From positions 47,755 to 111,754 of the forward strand of contig JAAYDO010000209.1 in NCBI GenBank assembly GCA_012729225.1: a stretch of 64,000 nt of DNA, in the 5' to 3' direction. Both the position numbers and the translations under genes were made by a program. The notes under the pieces are model-generated. The model did no database searches. It worked only from the letters and a program-made list of their open reading frames with translations, and was not told the DNA's origin. The stretch's first letter is position 1. Each line of letters begins with the position of its first letter. This stretch comes from Bacteroidales bacterium. GTDB lineage: Bacteria > Bacteroidota > Bacteroidia > Bacteroidales > Bacteroidaceae. This document shows positions 1-9,755 of the stretch, one piece after another.

Positions 1-2
1 TG

Positions 3-1112
3 ATGGTAGCCAAGGGTGGAGGCTCAGCCAACAAGACCTACTTCTACCCCATGACCAAGGCCACCATCCAGAACGAGAGTACCCTTCTCCCCTTCCTCGT
101 GGAAGAGATGAAACACCTCGGCACAGCCGCATGCCCTCCCTACCACATCGCATTCGTAATTGGCGGCACATCGGCAGAGAAGAACCTCCTCACTGTAAAG
201 CTCGCCTCCATTAAATATTACGACTCCCTCCCCACCAGCGGCGATGAGACAGGCCGCGCCTTCCGCGACACCGACCTCGAGGAGAAACTCCTCAAGGAAG
301 CCTACAAAATAGGTCTCGGCGCACAGTTTGGCGGCAAGTACCTCGCCCACGACATCCGCGTAATCCGTCTGCCACGACATGGCGCCAGCTGCCCCATCGG
401 CATGGGTGTGAGTTGCTCTGCCGACCGCAACATCAAGGCAAAAATCAACAAAGACGGCATCTGGCTCGAAGTGATGGATAGCAACCCATCAGAACTCATC
501 CCAGAAGAATACCGCCGTCCAGGCGAAGGCGGAAAGGGCATCGAGATAGACCTCAACCAGGGCATCGACGCAGTTCGAGCAGAACTCTCCAAATACCCCG
601 TGTCCACCCGTGTCAATCTCAAGGGCACCATCATCGTGGCACGCGACATCGCCCACGCCAAACTCAAGACCCGCCTCGACGCAGGCGAGCAACTGCCCCA
701 ATACTTCAAGAACTTTCCCGTCCTCTACGCAGGTCCAGCCAAAACCCCAGAAGGTTACCCCTGCGGCTCCATGGGTCCCACCACAGCCAACCGCATGGAC
801 CCTTATGTGGACGAGTTCCAGTCACACGGCGCATCCCTCGTGATGATTGCTAAGGGTAACCGCACCCAGCAAGTCACCGACGCCTGCAAGAAGCACGGCG
901 GCTTCTACCTCGGCACCATCGGCGGCGTAGCTGCCGTGCTCTCACAGTCCAGCATCAAGAGCATCGAGTGCGTGGAATACCCCGAACTCGGCATGGAAGC
1001 CATCTGGAAGATTGACGTGGAAGATTTCCCCGCCTTCATCCTCGTGGACGACAAGGGCAACGACTTCTTCAAGCAACTCAAGCCCTGCACAGGCTGCACC
1101 ATCCTGAAGTAA
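3..1112 (+). CDS. Class I fumarate hydratase, C-terminal part (gene starts upstream of window)
   Basis: Long ORF with class I fumarase-like motifs ([62 protein letters not shown]). The reading begins mid-protein at the window edge. Confidence 0.9.
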   Translation: MVAKGGGSANKTYFYPMTKATIQNESTLLPFLVEEMKHLGTAACPPYHIAFVIGGTSAEKNLLTVKLASIKYYDSLPTSGDETGRAFRDTDLEEKLLKEAYKIGLGAQFGGKYLAHDIRVIRLPRHGASCPIGMGVSCSADRNIKAKINKDGIWLEVMDSNPSELIPEEYRRPGEGGKGIEIDLNQGIDAVRAELSKYPVSTRVNLKGTIIVARDIAHAKLKTRLDAGEQLPQYFKNFPVLYAGPAKTPEGYPCGSMGPTTANRMDPYVDEFQSHGASLVMIAKGNRTQQVTDACKKHGGFYLGTIGGVAAVLSQSSIKSIECVEYPELGMEAIWKIDVEDFPAFILVDDKGNDFFKQLKPCTGCTILK

Positions 1113-1140
1113 CAACGCAAAAAATGCCGTCCCACACACC

Positions 1141-1437
1141 ATGCGCTGGTTTGAACCCAACCTACAGAAGATCCTCACAGAAGCAGGCATACAAGGACTC
1201 AGAATCAACGACATTGTCCGCAACATCTGCAACCTTGAGCCAGCACTCTTTGGCGACCTCCACCCCTACGACGAGGCATGGAAGGAAATTTACCAGTTCC
1301 TCGGCAGGGAAAGCAAGAAAGAGCACTCGTGCTACCAGCGCGTCATCGACAAGCAGACCCAAGCCCCCCGCCGAGGCTACTTCCGCCTCGACCCCCACAG
1401 GTTGCCTGACGAATCGCAAATGAAAATAGAATTTTAA
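1141..1437 (+). CDS. Small conserved-looking hypothetical protein (98 aa)
   Basis: ORF between the fumarase and frr with plausible composition; the competing frame at 1124 is low-complexity. Confidence 0.5.
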   Translation: MRWFEPNLQKILTEAGIQGLRINDIVRNICNLEPALFGDLHPYDEAWKEIYQFLGRESKKEHSCYQRVIDKQTQAPRRGYFRLDPHRLPDESQMKIEF

Positions 1438-1463
1438 CCACACTAATAAAAAACCACAACAAC

Positions 1464-2024
1464 ATGGAAGACGTAAAGAAATATCTGGAAGACGCTGAAG
1501 AGAAAATGGAATATGCAGCCATGCACCTCGAAGAAGCCCTCAGCCGCATCCGCGCAGGTCGTGCTAACGTACACATCCTCGACGACATCCGCGTAGACTC
1601 CTACGGTAGCATGGTGCCACTCAGCAACGTGGCCTCGCTCAACACCCCTGACGCACGCTCCATCACCATCAAGCCCTGGGAAAAATCCATGCTGCACGTT
1701 ATCGAAAAAGCCATCATCGACTCCTCAGTAGGCATCATGCCTGAAAACAACGGCGAACTCATCCGCCTCGGCATTCCAGTCCTCACCGAAGAGCGCCGCC
1801 GAGACCTAACCAAGCAGTGCGCTAAAGAAGCGGAGACAGCCAAAGTCAGCGTGCGTAACGCCCGCCGCGACACTATCGACAAAGTAAAGAAGTCCACCAA
1901 GACCGGCACACCAGAAGACGTGGCAAAAGACATGGAGGAAAACACCCAGAAACTCCACGACAAATTCATCAAGAAGATAGAAGCCATGCTGGAGGAGAAG
2001 AACAAGGAAATCATGACCGTCTGA
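1464..2024 (+). CDS. frr: Ribosome recycling factor
   Basis: 186 aa; motifs [23 protein letters not shown] and [21 protein letters not shown] are typical of RRF. Confidence 0.95.
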   Translation: MEDVKKYLEDAEEKMEYAAMHLEEALSRIRAGRANVHILDDIRVDSYGSMVPLSNVASLNTPDARSITIKPWEKSMLHVIEKAIIDSSVGIMPENNGELIRLGIPVLTEERRRDLTKQCAKEAETAKVSVRNARRDTIDKVKKSTKTGTPEDVAKDMEENTQKLHDKFIKKIEAMLEEKNKEIMTV

Positions 2025-2071
2025 CTCCCTCACACATATCTACCCATACACAAGAAAGGAGAAACAGAACG

Positions 2072-3025
2072 ATGCATGGAATCGTCATCCGCAACACAGG
2101 CTACAGCTACACCGTAAAGACAGATGCAGGAGAAGTCTTTGACTGCAAAGTCAAAGGCAACTTCCGCATCCGTGGCATCCGCACTACCAACCCCGTAGCT
2201 ATAGGCGACAAAGTCACCTTTACCCCCCAAGAAGTGGACTCCAGCATTGAGCAGTCACACCAGGGACTCATCACCGCCCTCGACGAGCGCACCAACTACA
2301 TCATCCGCAAGTCCACCAACCTCTCCAAACAGTCGCACATCATCGCCGCCAACATCGACATGTGCTTCCTCATCGTCACCATCCAACAGCCCGAGACCCC
2401 CCTCCAGTTCATCGACCGCTTCCTCGCCAGCGCCGAAGCCTACAATGTGCCTGTCACCCTCCTCTTCAACAAGACCGACCTAATCACTCACGAATGGCAG
2501 GACTATCTCGAAAGCGTCACCCACCTCTACGAGACCATTGGCTACCCCTGCCACCACCTCTCCGCCAAGACAGGCGAAGGTGTGGAAGAACTCCGCAACC
2601 TCCTCGCAGGGCGAGTCACCCTCCTCTCAGGCAACAGCGGAGTGGGCAAGTCCACCCTCATCAACACCCTCTACCCTCACCTCCACCTCGCTACCAGCAC
2701 CATCAGCGACGCCTACAACACAGGCAAGCACACCACCACCTTCTCCGAAATGTTCGAAGTGGAAGGTGGCGGCTACATCATCGACACCCCAGGCATCAAA
2801 GGCTTCGGCACATTCAACATGAAGAAAGAAGAAGTGAGCCACTACTTCCGCGAAATATTTCTCCACTCCACCTCCTGCCGATTCAACAACTGCACCCACA
2901 CCCACGAGCCAAAATGCGCCGTCCGTCAAGCAGTCGAGCGTCACGACATAGCTGAAAGCCGCTACAACTCTTACCTCTCCATGCTCAACGACGAAAACGA
3001 AAACAAATACCGGGAAGCCTTCTGA
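2072..3025 (+). CDS. rsgA: Ribosome small subunit-dependent GTPase A
   Basis: Circularly permuted GTPase motifs: NKTD, LLSGNSGVGKSTLIN, DTPGIKGFG; Cys/His zinc motif CRFNNCTHTHEPKCAV. Confidence 0.95.
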   Translation: MHGIVIRNTGYSYTVKTDAGEVFDCKVKGNFRIRGIRTTNPVAIGDKVTFTPQEVDSSIEQSHQGLITALDERTNYIIRKSTNLSKQSHIIAANIDMCFLIVTIQQPETPLQFIDRFLASAEAYNVPVTLLFNKTDLITHEWQDYLESVTHLYETIGYPCHHLSAKTGEGVEELRNLLAGRVTLLSGNSGVGKSTLINTLYPHLHLATSTISDAYNTGKHTTTFSEMFEVEGGGYIIDTPGIKGFGTFNMKKEEVSHYFREIFLHSTSCRFNNCTHTHEPKCAVRQAVERHDIAESRYNSYLSMLNDENENKYREAF

Positions 3026-3050
3026 CTTTTCCCTCATTCAACCACTCCCC

Positions 3051-3899
3051 ATGCGCCATTTCAAGCAACAACACCTCATCCTCCTCATCCTCCTCATCCT
3101 CCTCACCCTTCTCGCCCCTTCCGACATGCAGGCCCAAACCTACGAGTCCTATATCGAGCAAGGACTCCATGCCGCCAGCCAGCAGCAATACAACGAAGCC
3201 ATCTCACACTTCCGACAGGCCCTGCGCCTCTCCCCCGACAACATCCGAAATGCCCTCACCTACGCCAACATCGCCCGTATCCAAGACACCATGGGCGAAC
3301 CCCTCAAAGCCGTGGATACCTACGACATCGCCCTCGGCATCGCCCCCGAAAACATCCCTATTCTCCAGTCGCAAGCCGACCTCCTCCTCCGTCTGGGCAA
3401 CTATCCCAAAGCTCTCCGCCTCTACACTCGCATTCTCGACATTCTCCCTACCTCCACCACCGCCCTGCTCGCCCGCGCTCACATCCACCAGCAGCAGCGC
3501 AACTACCTTCAGGCCCAGAAAGACTACGAGACCCTACTCACCCTCCAGCCTGACCACTACGCCGCCCTGCTCGGCACCGCCATCCTATTCCAAAACGCAG
3601 GCAAACCCCAAGAAGCCATCGTCCGCCTCACCCGCCTCATCGAGCAACACCCCCACCAGGCAGAACTCTACTCTATTCGCGCAGAGATAGAAGCAGAAGT
3701 CAACCAGCCCGAACTCGCACTGCTCGACCTCGATCAGGCCCTCCAACTCTCCCCCGACAACACCAACCTCATCCTCACCCGAGCCTACCTCCACCTCCAC
3801 CTGCGCCACAAGTCACAAGCCCGCCGCGACTTCCTCCGTGCCATCCAACTCGGAGTGCCCAGAGGAGGACTCAAAGAGGAACTCAAAAAGTGCAAATGA
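3051..3899 (+). CDS. Secreted tetratricopeptide-repeat protein
   Basis: Leu/Ile-rich signal peptide followed by repeated TPR-like units (YNEAISHFRQALRLSPDN, PLKAVDTYDIALGIAPEN). Confidence 0.8.
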   Translation: MRHFKQQHLILLILLILLTLLAPSDMQAQTYESYIEQGLHAASQQQYNEAISHFRQALRLSPDNIRNALTYANIARIQDTMGEPLKAVDTYDIALGIAPENIPILQSQADLLLRLGNYPKALRLYTRILDILPTSTTALLARAHIHQQQRNYLQAQKDYETLLTLQPDHYAALLGTAILFQNAGKPQEAIVRLTRLIEQHPHQAELYSIRAEIEAEVNQPELALLDLDQALQLSPDNTNLILTRAYLHLHLRHKSQARRDFLRAIQLGVPRGGLKEELKKCK

Positions 3900-4103
3900 A
3901 CGTACAAAAGAGTGAAAAGAGTAGAAGAAGTATTATCGTCCGCTTCCTTTAAAAATGAATATCAAAAAAGGTCGCTGGGTCTCCAAGAAAAATCCATTTC
4001 ACTACCATTCGGTTAGGTTGGCTACAAGTTTTTCTTTTCATTGACAAAAGAAACTTAGATTTTTCGTTTTTCACTTTTCACTTTCAAATGTAACGCAACA
4101 AAA

Positions 4104-4138
4104 AAGGCTTCTCGGTTCAGGATGAATCGAGAAGCCTT
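4104..4138 (-). terminator. Rho-independent terminator for the CE1-GH5 gene
   Basis: Perfect 11-bp stem AAGGCTTCTCG/CGAGAAGCCTT; on the minus strand the stem is followed by a T run. Confidence 0.75.
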
Positions 4139-4165
4139 CTTCTATGTTGAGCGTTGGGGCTGAGG

Positions 4166-6949
4166 TTATCTCATGATGGTCTTGACGGTTGTGCCATCAC
4201 TTCTGCGGATAATGTGTAGTCCGCGTGTGTCGGGGCTGATGCGCTGACCTGCCGCATTAAAATGCTCTGCTGCCACAGGGGAGATAGTGATATTCTCCAC
4301 GCCTGTAGAAAGGTCTTCTTCGTCGAGTGCCGAACGCTCTTTGGCGTTGAATTTCACATCGGAGAAGAAGAAGAAGTATTTGCTGTCGGTGCCGCGCTTG
4401 TCGCTGTAGAGCGGAGCGTCAAGGTTGTTAGAGTCGGATCCAACGAGCAGGCCGTTGGCCTTGCACTTGAGTTGGAAGTTGCCGTACTGGTTGCCTTCAA
4501 TCGTATATTTGGCATTGTCGGTCGTGGGGTCAAGACGGAAGAAGGTGTTCCAGGGTCCTTCGAGCGTCATAAACTTCTCGGTGCCGTTATCTTCCCTATA
4601 GACGATGTTGAAGTAGCCACCTCCGCAGTCTCTAATTGTAACGGGTCGGCAGAACCACGGGTTGGTGATGGCTGCAGTCTCGTTGGGACCTTTGCCCACA
4701 ATGAGCTTGCTTGCCGCATGGACGAGGTAGCATTCCTTGTCGGGTGCAAGACCTGTGCCACCTGATGATGAGCCACCTGAGTTGAAGCCGTAAGGCATTG
4801 GGACTTTGTCGCCGCAGGCATATTCGTAGTACCACTGGAAGCATGAGCCACTGCATGCCTGGTAGGCGTCGGCATAGCCCGCTCTGCGCATCTTGTCGAG
4901 GAATGCAGGCTGGACGGTACCGTTGGCAAGGTATTTCTCTATGTCCACATAGAGGTCTGAGCCTTGGAGAGTCCAACTTACGTTGCCGAGCTGGTCAGCC
5001 ACGTACTTGAACTGGTCGCCAAAGCGACTCTTCTCGGAGGTGCTACCTGTGCCCCAAGTGCCCATGTTGCTGGTCACCCAGTTGCCATGCTCGTCGTAGT
5101 GCCCTGAGTTGCCGTCTTTCGGACTCCAATCGACCTCAGTGATGATGACGGGGCAGTAATCGACCACGGGCACTTGCGCCTTGAACTGTGCGAGCACCTG
5201 CTGTGGAGTGCGTGTGGCGTTGGCGTCGTTGCTGGCGGTGCTGTACCATCCAGGGTAGAAGTGGACGGCGTAGCCTATGTTGTAGGAGCCGTCGGGGAGA
5301 TTGTCAGTGGGGTGACTCCACATGTAGCTGGTGTAGTTTGCCTGCCATCCCGTGCCTGGCAACCAGAGAATACCCTTGTAGCCGTTGGTGCGGATCTTAT
5401 TGATGATAGGCTGGAAGAAATCGCGGAGGACTGAGGATGTGGAATTGTCGAACCAGGCAAAGTTGGTCGTACCACGAGGATAGACTGCCACTGGCTCGTT
5501 GCCCAGTTCAAGGGATATTTGCCCTGGGTACTTCTTGGCGATGGGGTGGTTTGACACAATGTCCCATACCTTGTAGAGGTAGTCGTTGTAATAGTCGCCC
5601 ACAACAACTGTGGCAGGGAACACGCCTGGAGGACGAATCACTACATAGAGCCCGTGAGCAATGGCATCTTCGGCGATGGGCATGTAGAGGGCATCGAGGT
5701 ATTTCCTGAGTTTTGTCTCCGAGAAGTGGTAGATGCTTGCCTCGCCGCCCACTTCGTTGCCGTGGGGGTCATATACTTTGCCATTCCATTCCGAGAAACC
5801 GTTTGCCCTGATATTGTTGTCATTCAGCCAGCATGGGTCGAGGTGAAGACGGAACACGTTGGCGTATGTGCCCTTTGCGGGATTAGCGATGGCCTCGAAG
5901 ATCTTGGTGAAGTAGGCGCGGCACTTGTAGATGTTGGCATCGTCGTTGTAGTCTGCCCAAGGGATACCGCCACTCCAGCGACCGCTGTTGAACCACGCGC
6001 TGGGAGTGTCCATCACACCATGAAGGGTAACGGCACGTCCGTTGGGATCGACAAGGTTCTTTCCGTCCACCTTGAGGTCGGGGGTTGTGCCAAAGTAAGA
6101 CTTCACACCCGCAGGGAGGTTGGAGTGTGCCTGCTGCGCACCTGCTGGCTGGGCAGAGGACTGGCCGTTGAGCGTGAAACGCTTGCAGAAATCCCATATT
6201 TCCTTTCGGTTGCGCACGGTTGGCCAGTGACCACCCTCCTGGTAGTAAAAGAGCGCCACGGTCTTTCCTGTGTTTTCGTCGGTCCACACCTCTTTTGTGC
6301 CTGTGGCACTCTGGTTGGAGTAGTTCTCTATCTTCTGGTACTTCGTATAGCCGTTGCTCATGGCAAGGCCAGTCACGTAGTTGATGAAGTTGTACTGAGC
6401 GATAGGGAACACACCATCGGAGAGGGAGTGGCAGTGAATCAGGTTGATTTGTCCCTTCAGGTTTTTCCACTGCTGCTCTGTGGACATGTAGCCACTGGTA
6501 GGAGCAAAAGCGGCAATCTTGTCCTCCAGCAGGGCGAGCGAATGGTAGAGAAGCATTGAGCCCATAGAGAAACCAGACCAATAGACCCTATTGGTGTCAA
6601 TCTGATAGAGCTGGCTCATCTTGTCAATGGAGCTTCTCACGAAGTTAGCATCTCCCGTTCCGCCTATATCCCATGCGGCGCCATTTGACCGGAGATAGGC
6701 AACGATGAATCTTTCAGAATCCACGATGTCTCTGAACAAGTCACCCTCCGACTGATACTCGGGATTCTGGTTCATGCCATGTGTGACCACCATGAGTGGT
6801 AGGTTTGCCGACATGTTGTCGGGCTTGTAAACAAGCACACTGCGGTTTTGACCGTTCACATTCACTGTGATGTTTTCTGACTTGTAAGCACTAATGGGAA
6901 TGCTTACCAACATTACTGCAAGAGACAGTAATAACTTTAAATACTTCAT
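4166..6949 (-). CDS. Secreted multidomain enzyme: N-terminal CE1/PHB-depolymerase-like esterase, GH5-like glycoside hydrolase, C-terminal sorting-like domain
   Basis: Signal peptide; VTHGMNQNPEYQ and GFSMGSM esterase motifs; ISLELGNEPV and VIITEVDW GH5 acid/base and nucleophile motifs; C-terminal NAAGQRISPDTRGLHIIRRSDGTTVKTIMR. Confidence 0.8.
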   Translation of the reverse strand: MKYLKLLLSLAVMLVSIPISAYKSENITVNVNGQNRSVLVYKPDNMSANLPLMVVTHGMNQNPEYQSEGDLFRDIVDSERFIVAYLRSNGAAWDIGGTGDANFVRSSIDKMSQLYQIDTNRVYWSGFSMGSMLLYHSLALLEDKIAAFAPTSGYMSTEQQWKNLKGQINLIHCHSLSDGVFPIAQYNFINYVTGLAMSNGYTKYQKIENYSNQSATGTKEVWTDENTGKTVALFYYQEGGHWPTVRNRKEIWDFCKRFTLNGQSSAQPAGAQQAHSNLPAGVKSYFGTTPDLKVDGKNLVDPNGRAVTLHGVMDTPSAWFNSGRWSGGIPWADYNDDANIYKCRAYFTKIFEAIANPAKGTYANVFRLHLDPCWLNDNNIRANGFSEWNGKVYDPHGNEVGGEASIYHFSETKLRKYLDALYMPIAEDAIAHGLYVVIRPPGVFPATVVVGDYYNDYLYKVWDIVSNHPIAKKYPGQISLELGNEPVAVYPRGTTNFAWFDNSTSSVLRDFFQPIINKIRTNGYKGILWLPGTGWQANYTSYMWSHPTDNLPDGSYNIGYAVHFYPGWYSTASNDANATRTPQQVLAQFKAQVPVVDYCPVIITEVDWSPKDGNSGHYDEHGNWVTSNMGTWGTGSTSEKSRFGDQFKYVADQLGNVSWTLQGSDLYVDIEKYLANGTVQPAFLDKMRRAGYADAYQACSGSCFQWYYEYACGDKVPMPYGFNSGGSSSGGTGLAPDKECYLVHAASKLIVGKGPNETAAITNPWFCRPVTIRDCGGGYFNIVYREDNGTEKFMTLEGPWNTFFRLDPTTDNAKYTIEGNQYGNFQLKCKANGLLVGSDSNNLDAPLYSDKRGTDSKYFFFFSDVKFNAKERSALDEEDLSTGVENITISPVAAEHFNAAGQRISPDTRGLHIIRRSDGTTVKTIMR

Positions 6950-6986
6950 TTTTTAATAAAGTGTTAGATTAGGTAAATAAAAAAAC

Positions 6987-7091
6987 TTGCAACACTATTA
7001 ATCAGTAAGTGTCATTCTCCTCCTTGTCCACCAAAGAAGTGGTCAGGGGGAGGCGGTCTTGCCAAGATTTCCACCCAACATAGTGTTGCAA
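6987..7091 (-). ncRNA. Candidate structured 5' leader upstream of the CE1-GH5 gene
   Basis: 11-bp perfect inverted repeat TTGCAACACTA (6987-6997)/TAGTGTTGCAA (7081-7091) enclosing an inner partial stem (CTCCTCCTTGTCCACC/GTGGTCAGGGGGAG). Confidence 0.45.
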
Positions 7092-7433
7092 AAGAAATTG
7101 GGCGAATCTGAAAAGACGCGCCAAAGATAATAATAAAAAATGATAAAACGAATTTAGGGGGACTATTTTTTTATAATTATAGTATTTCTCCTTGCTTTTA
7201 CCACTAAAAATACTTTATTTTCTTGTTTTTTGTCCTAATAAATTAAATTATTAGAGAAAAATGATGATCAAAAACTTTCCAAGAGAATTATTTTGAATTA
7301 TTTTATTTATATTTACCTAAAAATTATCGCATATATCCCTATCAAGGAAAAAGATTGTCAAAATAGCATAAGGTTGCCTGGTATCCTCTATATCAAATCT
7401 ATCAAGTGCTTTCGACTTGTTATCGAAGAGACA

Positions 7434-7497
7434 ATATGTAGCAAGAGCCGCCACCATGTTCATGATAAAGTTGCTGACCGACCTATGCCTTGAATGC
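7434..7497 (-). repeat. 64-bp dispersed repeat, inverted relative to the copy at 63734-63797
   Basis: Reverse complement GCATTCAAGGCATAGGTCGGTCAG...CTACATAT aligns gap-free over 64 bp with the other copy. Confidence 0.7.
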
Positions 7498-7578
7498 ACT
7501 ATCTGTAAGAATGCAAGTTTGGCGAATCCGGGTTGATTGCAGGACTTGAAAAAAACAGGTATCTTCTGTAATCAGCAA

Positions 7579-7652
7579 CCATATGGTAGACGAGCAGAAA
7601 CCATATGGTAAACGAGCAGAAACTATATGGTATTTACTCACAAACCATATAG
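7579..7652. repeat. 22-bp period tandem array with CCATATGG palindromic cores (4 units)
   Basis: Cores at 7579 (CCATATGG), 7601 (CCATATGG), 7623 (CTATATGG), 7645 (CCATATAG), each exactly 22 bp apart. Confidence 0.85.
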
Positions 7653-7793
7653 TCCGAAAAAACGATGCGCTTTTCAGGGAAAAGGAAGAATTCGTCATGA
7701 GCACAATAAGTATGTCACAACTATGGCAGGTTTTCCTGCAATAAAAAAATGAAAAATAATCGATTTTTCATTTGCCATTTCGATTTTTTGATG

Positions 7794-7801
7794 TACCTTT
7801 G
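7794..7801 (+). promoter_or_regulatory. Bacteroidetes -7 box TACCTTTG for tRNA-Asn, with TTTG at 7771-7774
   Basis: TTTG-N19-TACCTTTG upstream of the tRNA. Confidence 0.65.
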
Positions 7802-7820
7802 CAGTGTCTTAGAAAAAGAG

Positions 7821-7894
7821 GCTTCAGTAGCTCAGTTGGTTAGAGCACATGACTGTTAATCATGGGGTCGTTGGTTCAAGCCCATCCTGAAGCG
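7821..7894 (+). tRNA. tRNA-Asn (anticodon GTT)
   Basis: Acceptor GCTTCAG/CTGAAGC, D-arm AGCTCAGTTGGTTAGAGC, anticodon arm CATGA-CTGTTAA-TCATG, T-loop TTCAAGC. Confidence 0.92.
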
Positions 7895-7897
7895 CAA

Positions 7898-7929
7898 AAG
7901 GGAATCACTATAACATGATTCCCTTTTTT
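7898..7929 (+). terminator. Terminator downstream of tRNA-Asn
   Basis: AGGGAATCA ... TGATTCCCTTTTTT hairpin with T run. Confidence 0.75.
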
Positions 7930-8132
7930 CATGGCGAGGGGGATACAGCACTCCTTCTTCACATTTTGTAAAAATTTGAGTTTTGCGAATCGTTGTTTTT
8001 GTGATTTTTTTATAAATTTCCCCTCCCACCACCTCTATTTCTGCGCACTTACAAGGGGACTCTACCCCACTTATTATTGCCGTCCCTATCATATCTCTCA
8101 GGGGCAATAGGTTCTTTTTACCCATCACCGTT

Positions 8133-9620
8133 TCAACTCTTAGTCCAGAAGTCGCGAGTGAAGAGGATGATGATGGGGAAAATTTCGAGACGACCAATGA
8201 GCATGAGGAAGGAGCAGACCCATTTGGCAAGGGGAGTGAGTATGGCCCAGGAGTGGACTGGACCGTAGTAGCCCATGCCTGGTCCCACATTGCTGAGGCT
8301 GGACATGGCAATGCCAAAGGCTTCGTAGTAATCGAAATCGGGATGGACATCGTTGGGATTTACACCTGTCAGCGCCAACACGAAGGCTCCGAAAAAGAGG
8401 GAACAGACAAAAAGAGCCACGAAACCCAGAAGGGTCTTGACCACTCCAAGCGAAATGATGCTATCGTTCATGCGCACGGGAATGACGGCACGAGGATGAA
8501 GAATGTGAGTGAACTCATTGAGGAGCACACGAAGAATGATGCTGATACGCATGCACTTGAATCCTCCGCTAGTGCTGCCCGAACATGCTCCTACAAACAT
8601 CACGAAGAGGAGGGCAGGCATAAGCTGCACAGGCCAAACGGTGTAATCGACCGTGGCAAGCCCTGTTGTGGTCTCAAGAGAGATGACGGTGAACAGACTG
8701 TGACGAATGGCTTCCTCCAGATCGTAAGCAGAGGAAGAATGGGTCACGAGTGTGATGGTGCAGATGAGTGAAATACCCAAAGAGATGACGAGGTAGGTGC
8801 GGAGCTCGGCATTATGGAAGAACTTTTTGAACTTTCCTTTGAGAATAGTATAATATATTAATGTGTAGTTGACACCCGACATGAACATGAAGAGAATGAG
8901 CACGTACTCGATGGCAGGAGATTTGAAATAGTCGTCGAGCAAGGCAGAGTGAGTGCCGTAGCCGCCTGTGGCTGTGGTGACGAAGGAGTAATTGACCGCA
9001 TCGAAGAAACTCATTCCACAAATCCAGAGAGAGAGGATGCAGAGAACGGTGAGCATGAGGTAGATTCCTCCTATCCATTTGGCTGCCACAGAAATGCGGG
9101 GATGGACCTTGTCGTGGAGCGGTCCTGTGGATTCGGCAGCAAAGAGTTTGACCTCGCCCACTCCGAAGGCGGGAAGGATGGCGATGGTGAAGAAAACGAT
9201 ACCAATACCGCCTATCCACTGAGTGAGGCTGCGCCAGAAGAGCAAGCCACGGGGCATAGAGTCGAGGTCGTCAATGATGGTGGCCCCCGTGCTGGTGAAT
9301 CCCGACATTGTTTCGAAGAATGCGCTCGCCACATCAGGCACTTGGGGGCTGGACAAGAAGGGCAACAGCCCAATGAGAGTGAAGAGCACCCACACGACGG
9401 AAACCACGATATAACCATCTTTTCGACCCATCTTCTTACCTGCGTTGCGACCAAGGAGGATGCCTGTGATGCCTAATGCAAGAGCTATGGCTATGGGAGG
9501 GACAAAAGCCTCCACGCCTTCACCGTAGATCCATGAGACAATCTGACATGCCGTCATGAGGCCTGCCTCGATGAGGACGAGGAAGCCAAGGATACGAAAT
9601 ATAAGTTTCCAATTGACCAT
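8133..9620 (-). CDS. trkH: TrkH-family potassium uptake protein
   Basis: Multi-TM protein with pore-like motifs (TGFTSTGATIIDD, TTATGGYGTHSA, TGLATVDYTVWP, CSGSTSGGFKCMR). Confidence 0.9.
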   Translation of the reverse strand: MVNWKLIFRILGFLVLIEAGLMTACQIVSWIYGEGVEAFVPPIAIALALGITGILLGRNAGKKMGRKDGYIVVSVVWVLFTLIGLLPFLSSPQVPDVASAFFETMSGFTSTGATIIDDLDSMPRGLLFWRSLTQWIGGIGIVFFTIAILPAFGVGEVKLFAAESTGPLHDKVHPRISVAAKWIGGIYLMLTVLCILSLWICGMSFFDAVNYSFVTTATGGYGTHSALLDDYFKSPAIEYVLILFMFMSGVNYTLIYYTILKGKFKKFFHNAELRTYLVISLGISLICTITLVTHSSSAYDLEEAIRHSLFTVISLETTTGLATVDYTVWPVQLMPALLFVMFVGACSGSTSGGFKCMRISIILRVLLNEFTHILHPRAVIPVRMNDSIISLGVVKTLLGFVALFVCSLFFGAFVLALTGVNPNDVHPDFDYYEAFGIAMSSLSNVGPGMGYYGPVHSWAILTPLAKWVCSFLMLIGRLEIFPIIILFTRDFWTKS

Positions 9621-9755
9621 TTTCTATCTTGAACTCGGGCTTTCCAAACAAAATCAAGGGGCGGTATGAAGCCACGGTGTAGGGTTGTTTGGATGGGGTT
9701 ATTTTACTTGAGTGTTTTTTTGTGTGGGGTTGTACTTGTTTCTATCGGATTGGTT

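Noticed and set aside
2247-2955. Long overlapping ORFs inside rsgA (e.g. 197 aa at 2362-2955)
   Set aside because: Low-complexity Pro/Ser/His/Arg-rich translations caused by C-rich codon usage of rsgA.
5654-6559. 301-aa plus-strand ORF opposite the CE1-GH5 gene
   Set aside because: Antisense shadow of a well-supported coding gene; no recognizable motif.
7821-7894. T-stem mismatch in tRNA-Asn as a sign of a pseudo-tRNA
   Set aside because: One T-T mismatch only; promoter, terminator and all other arms intact.
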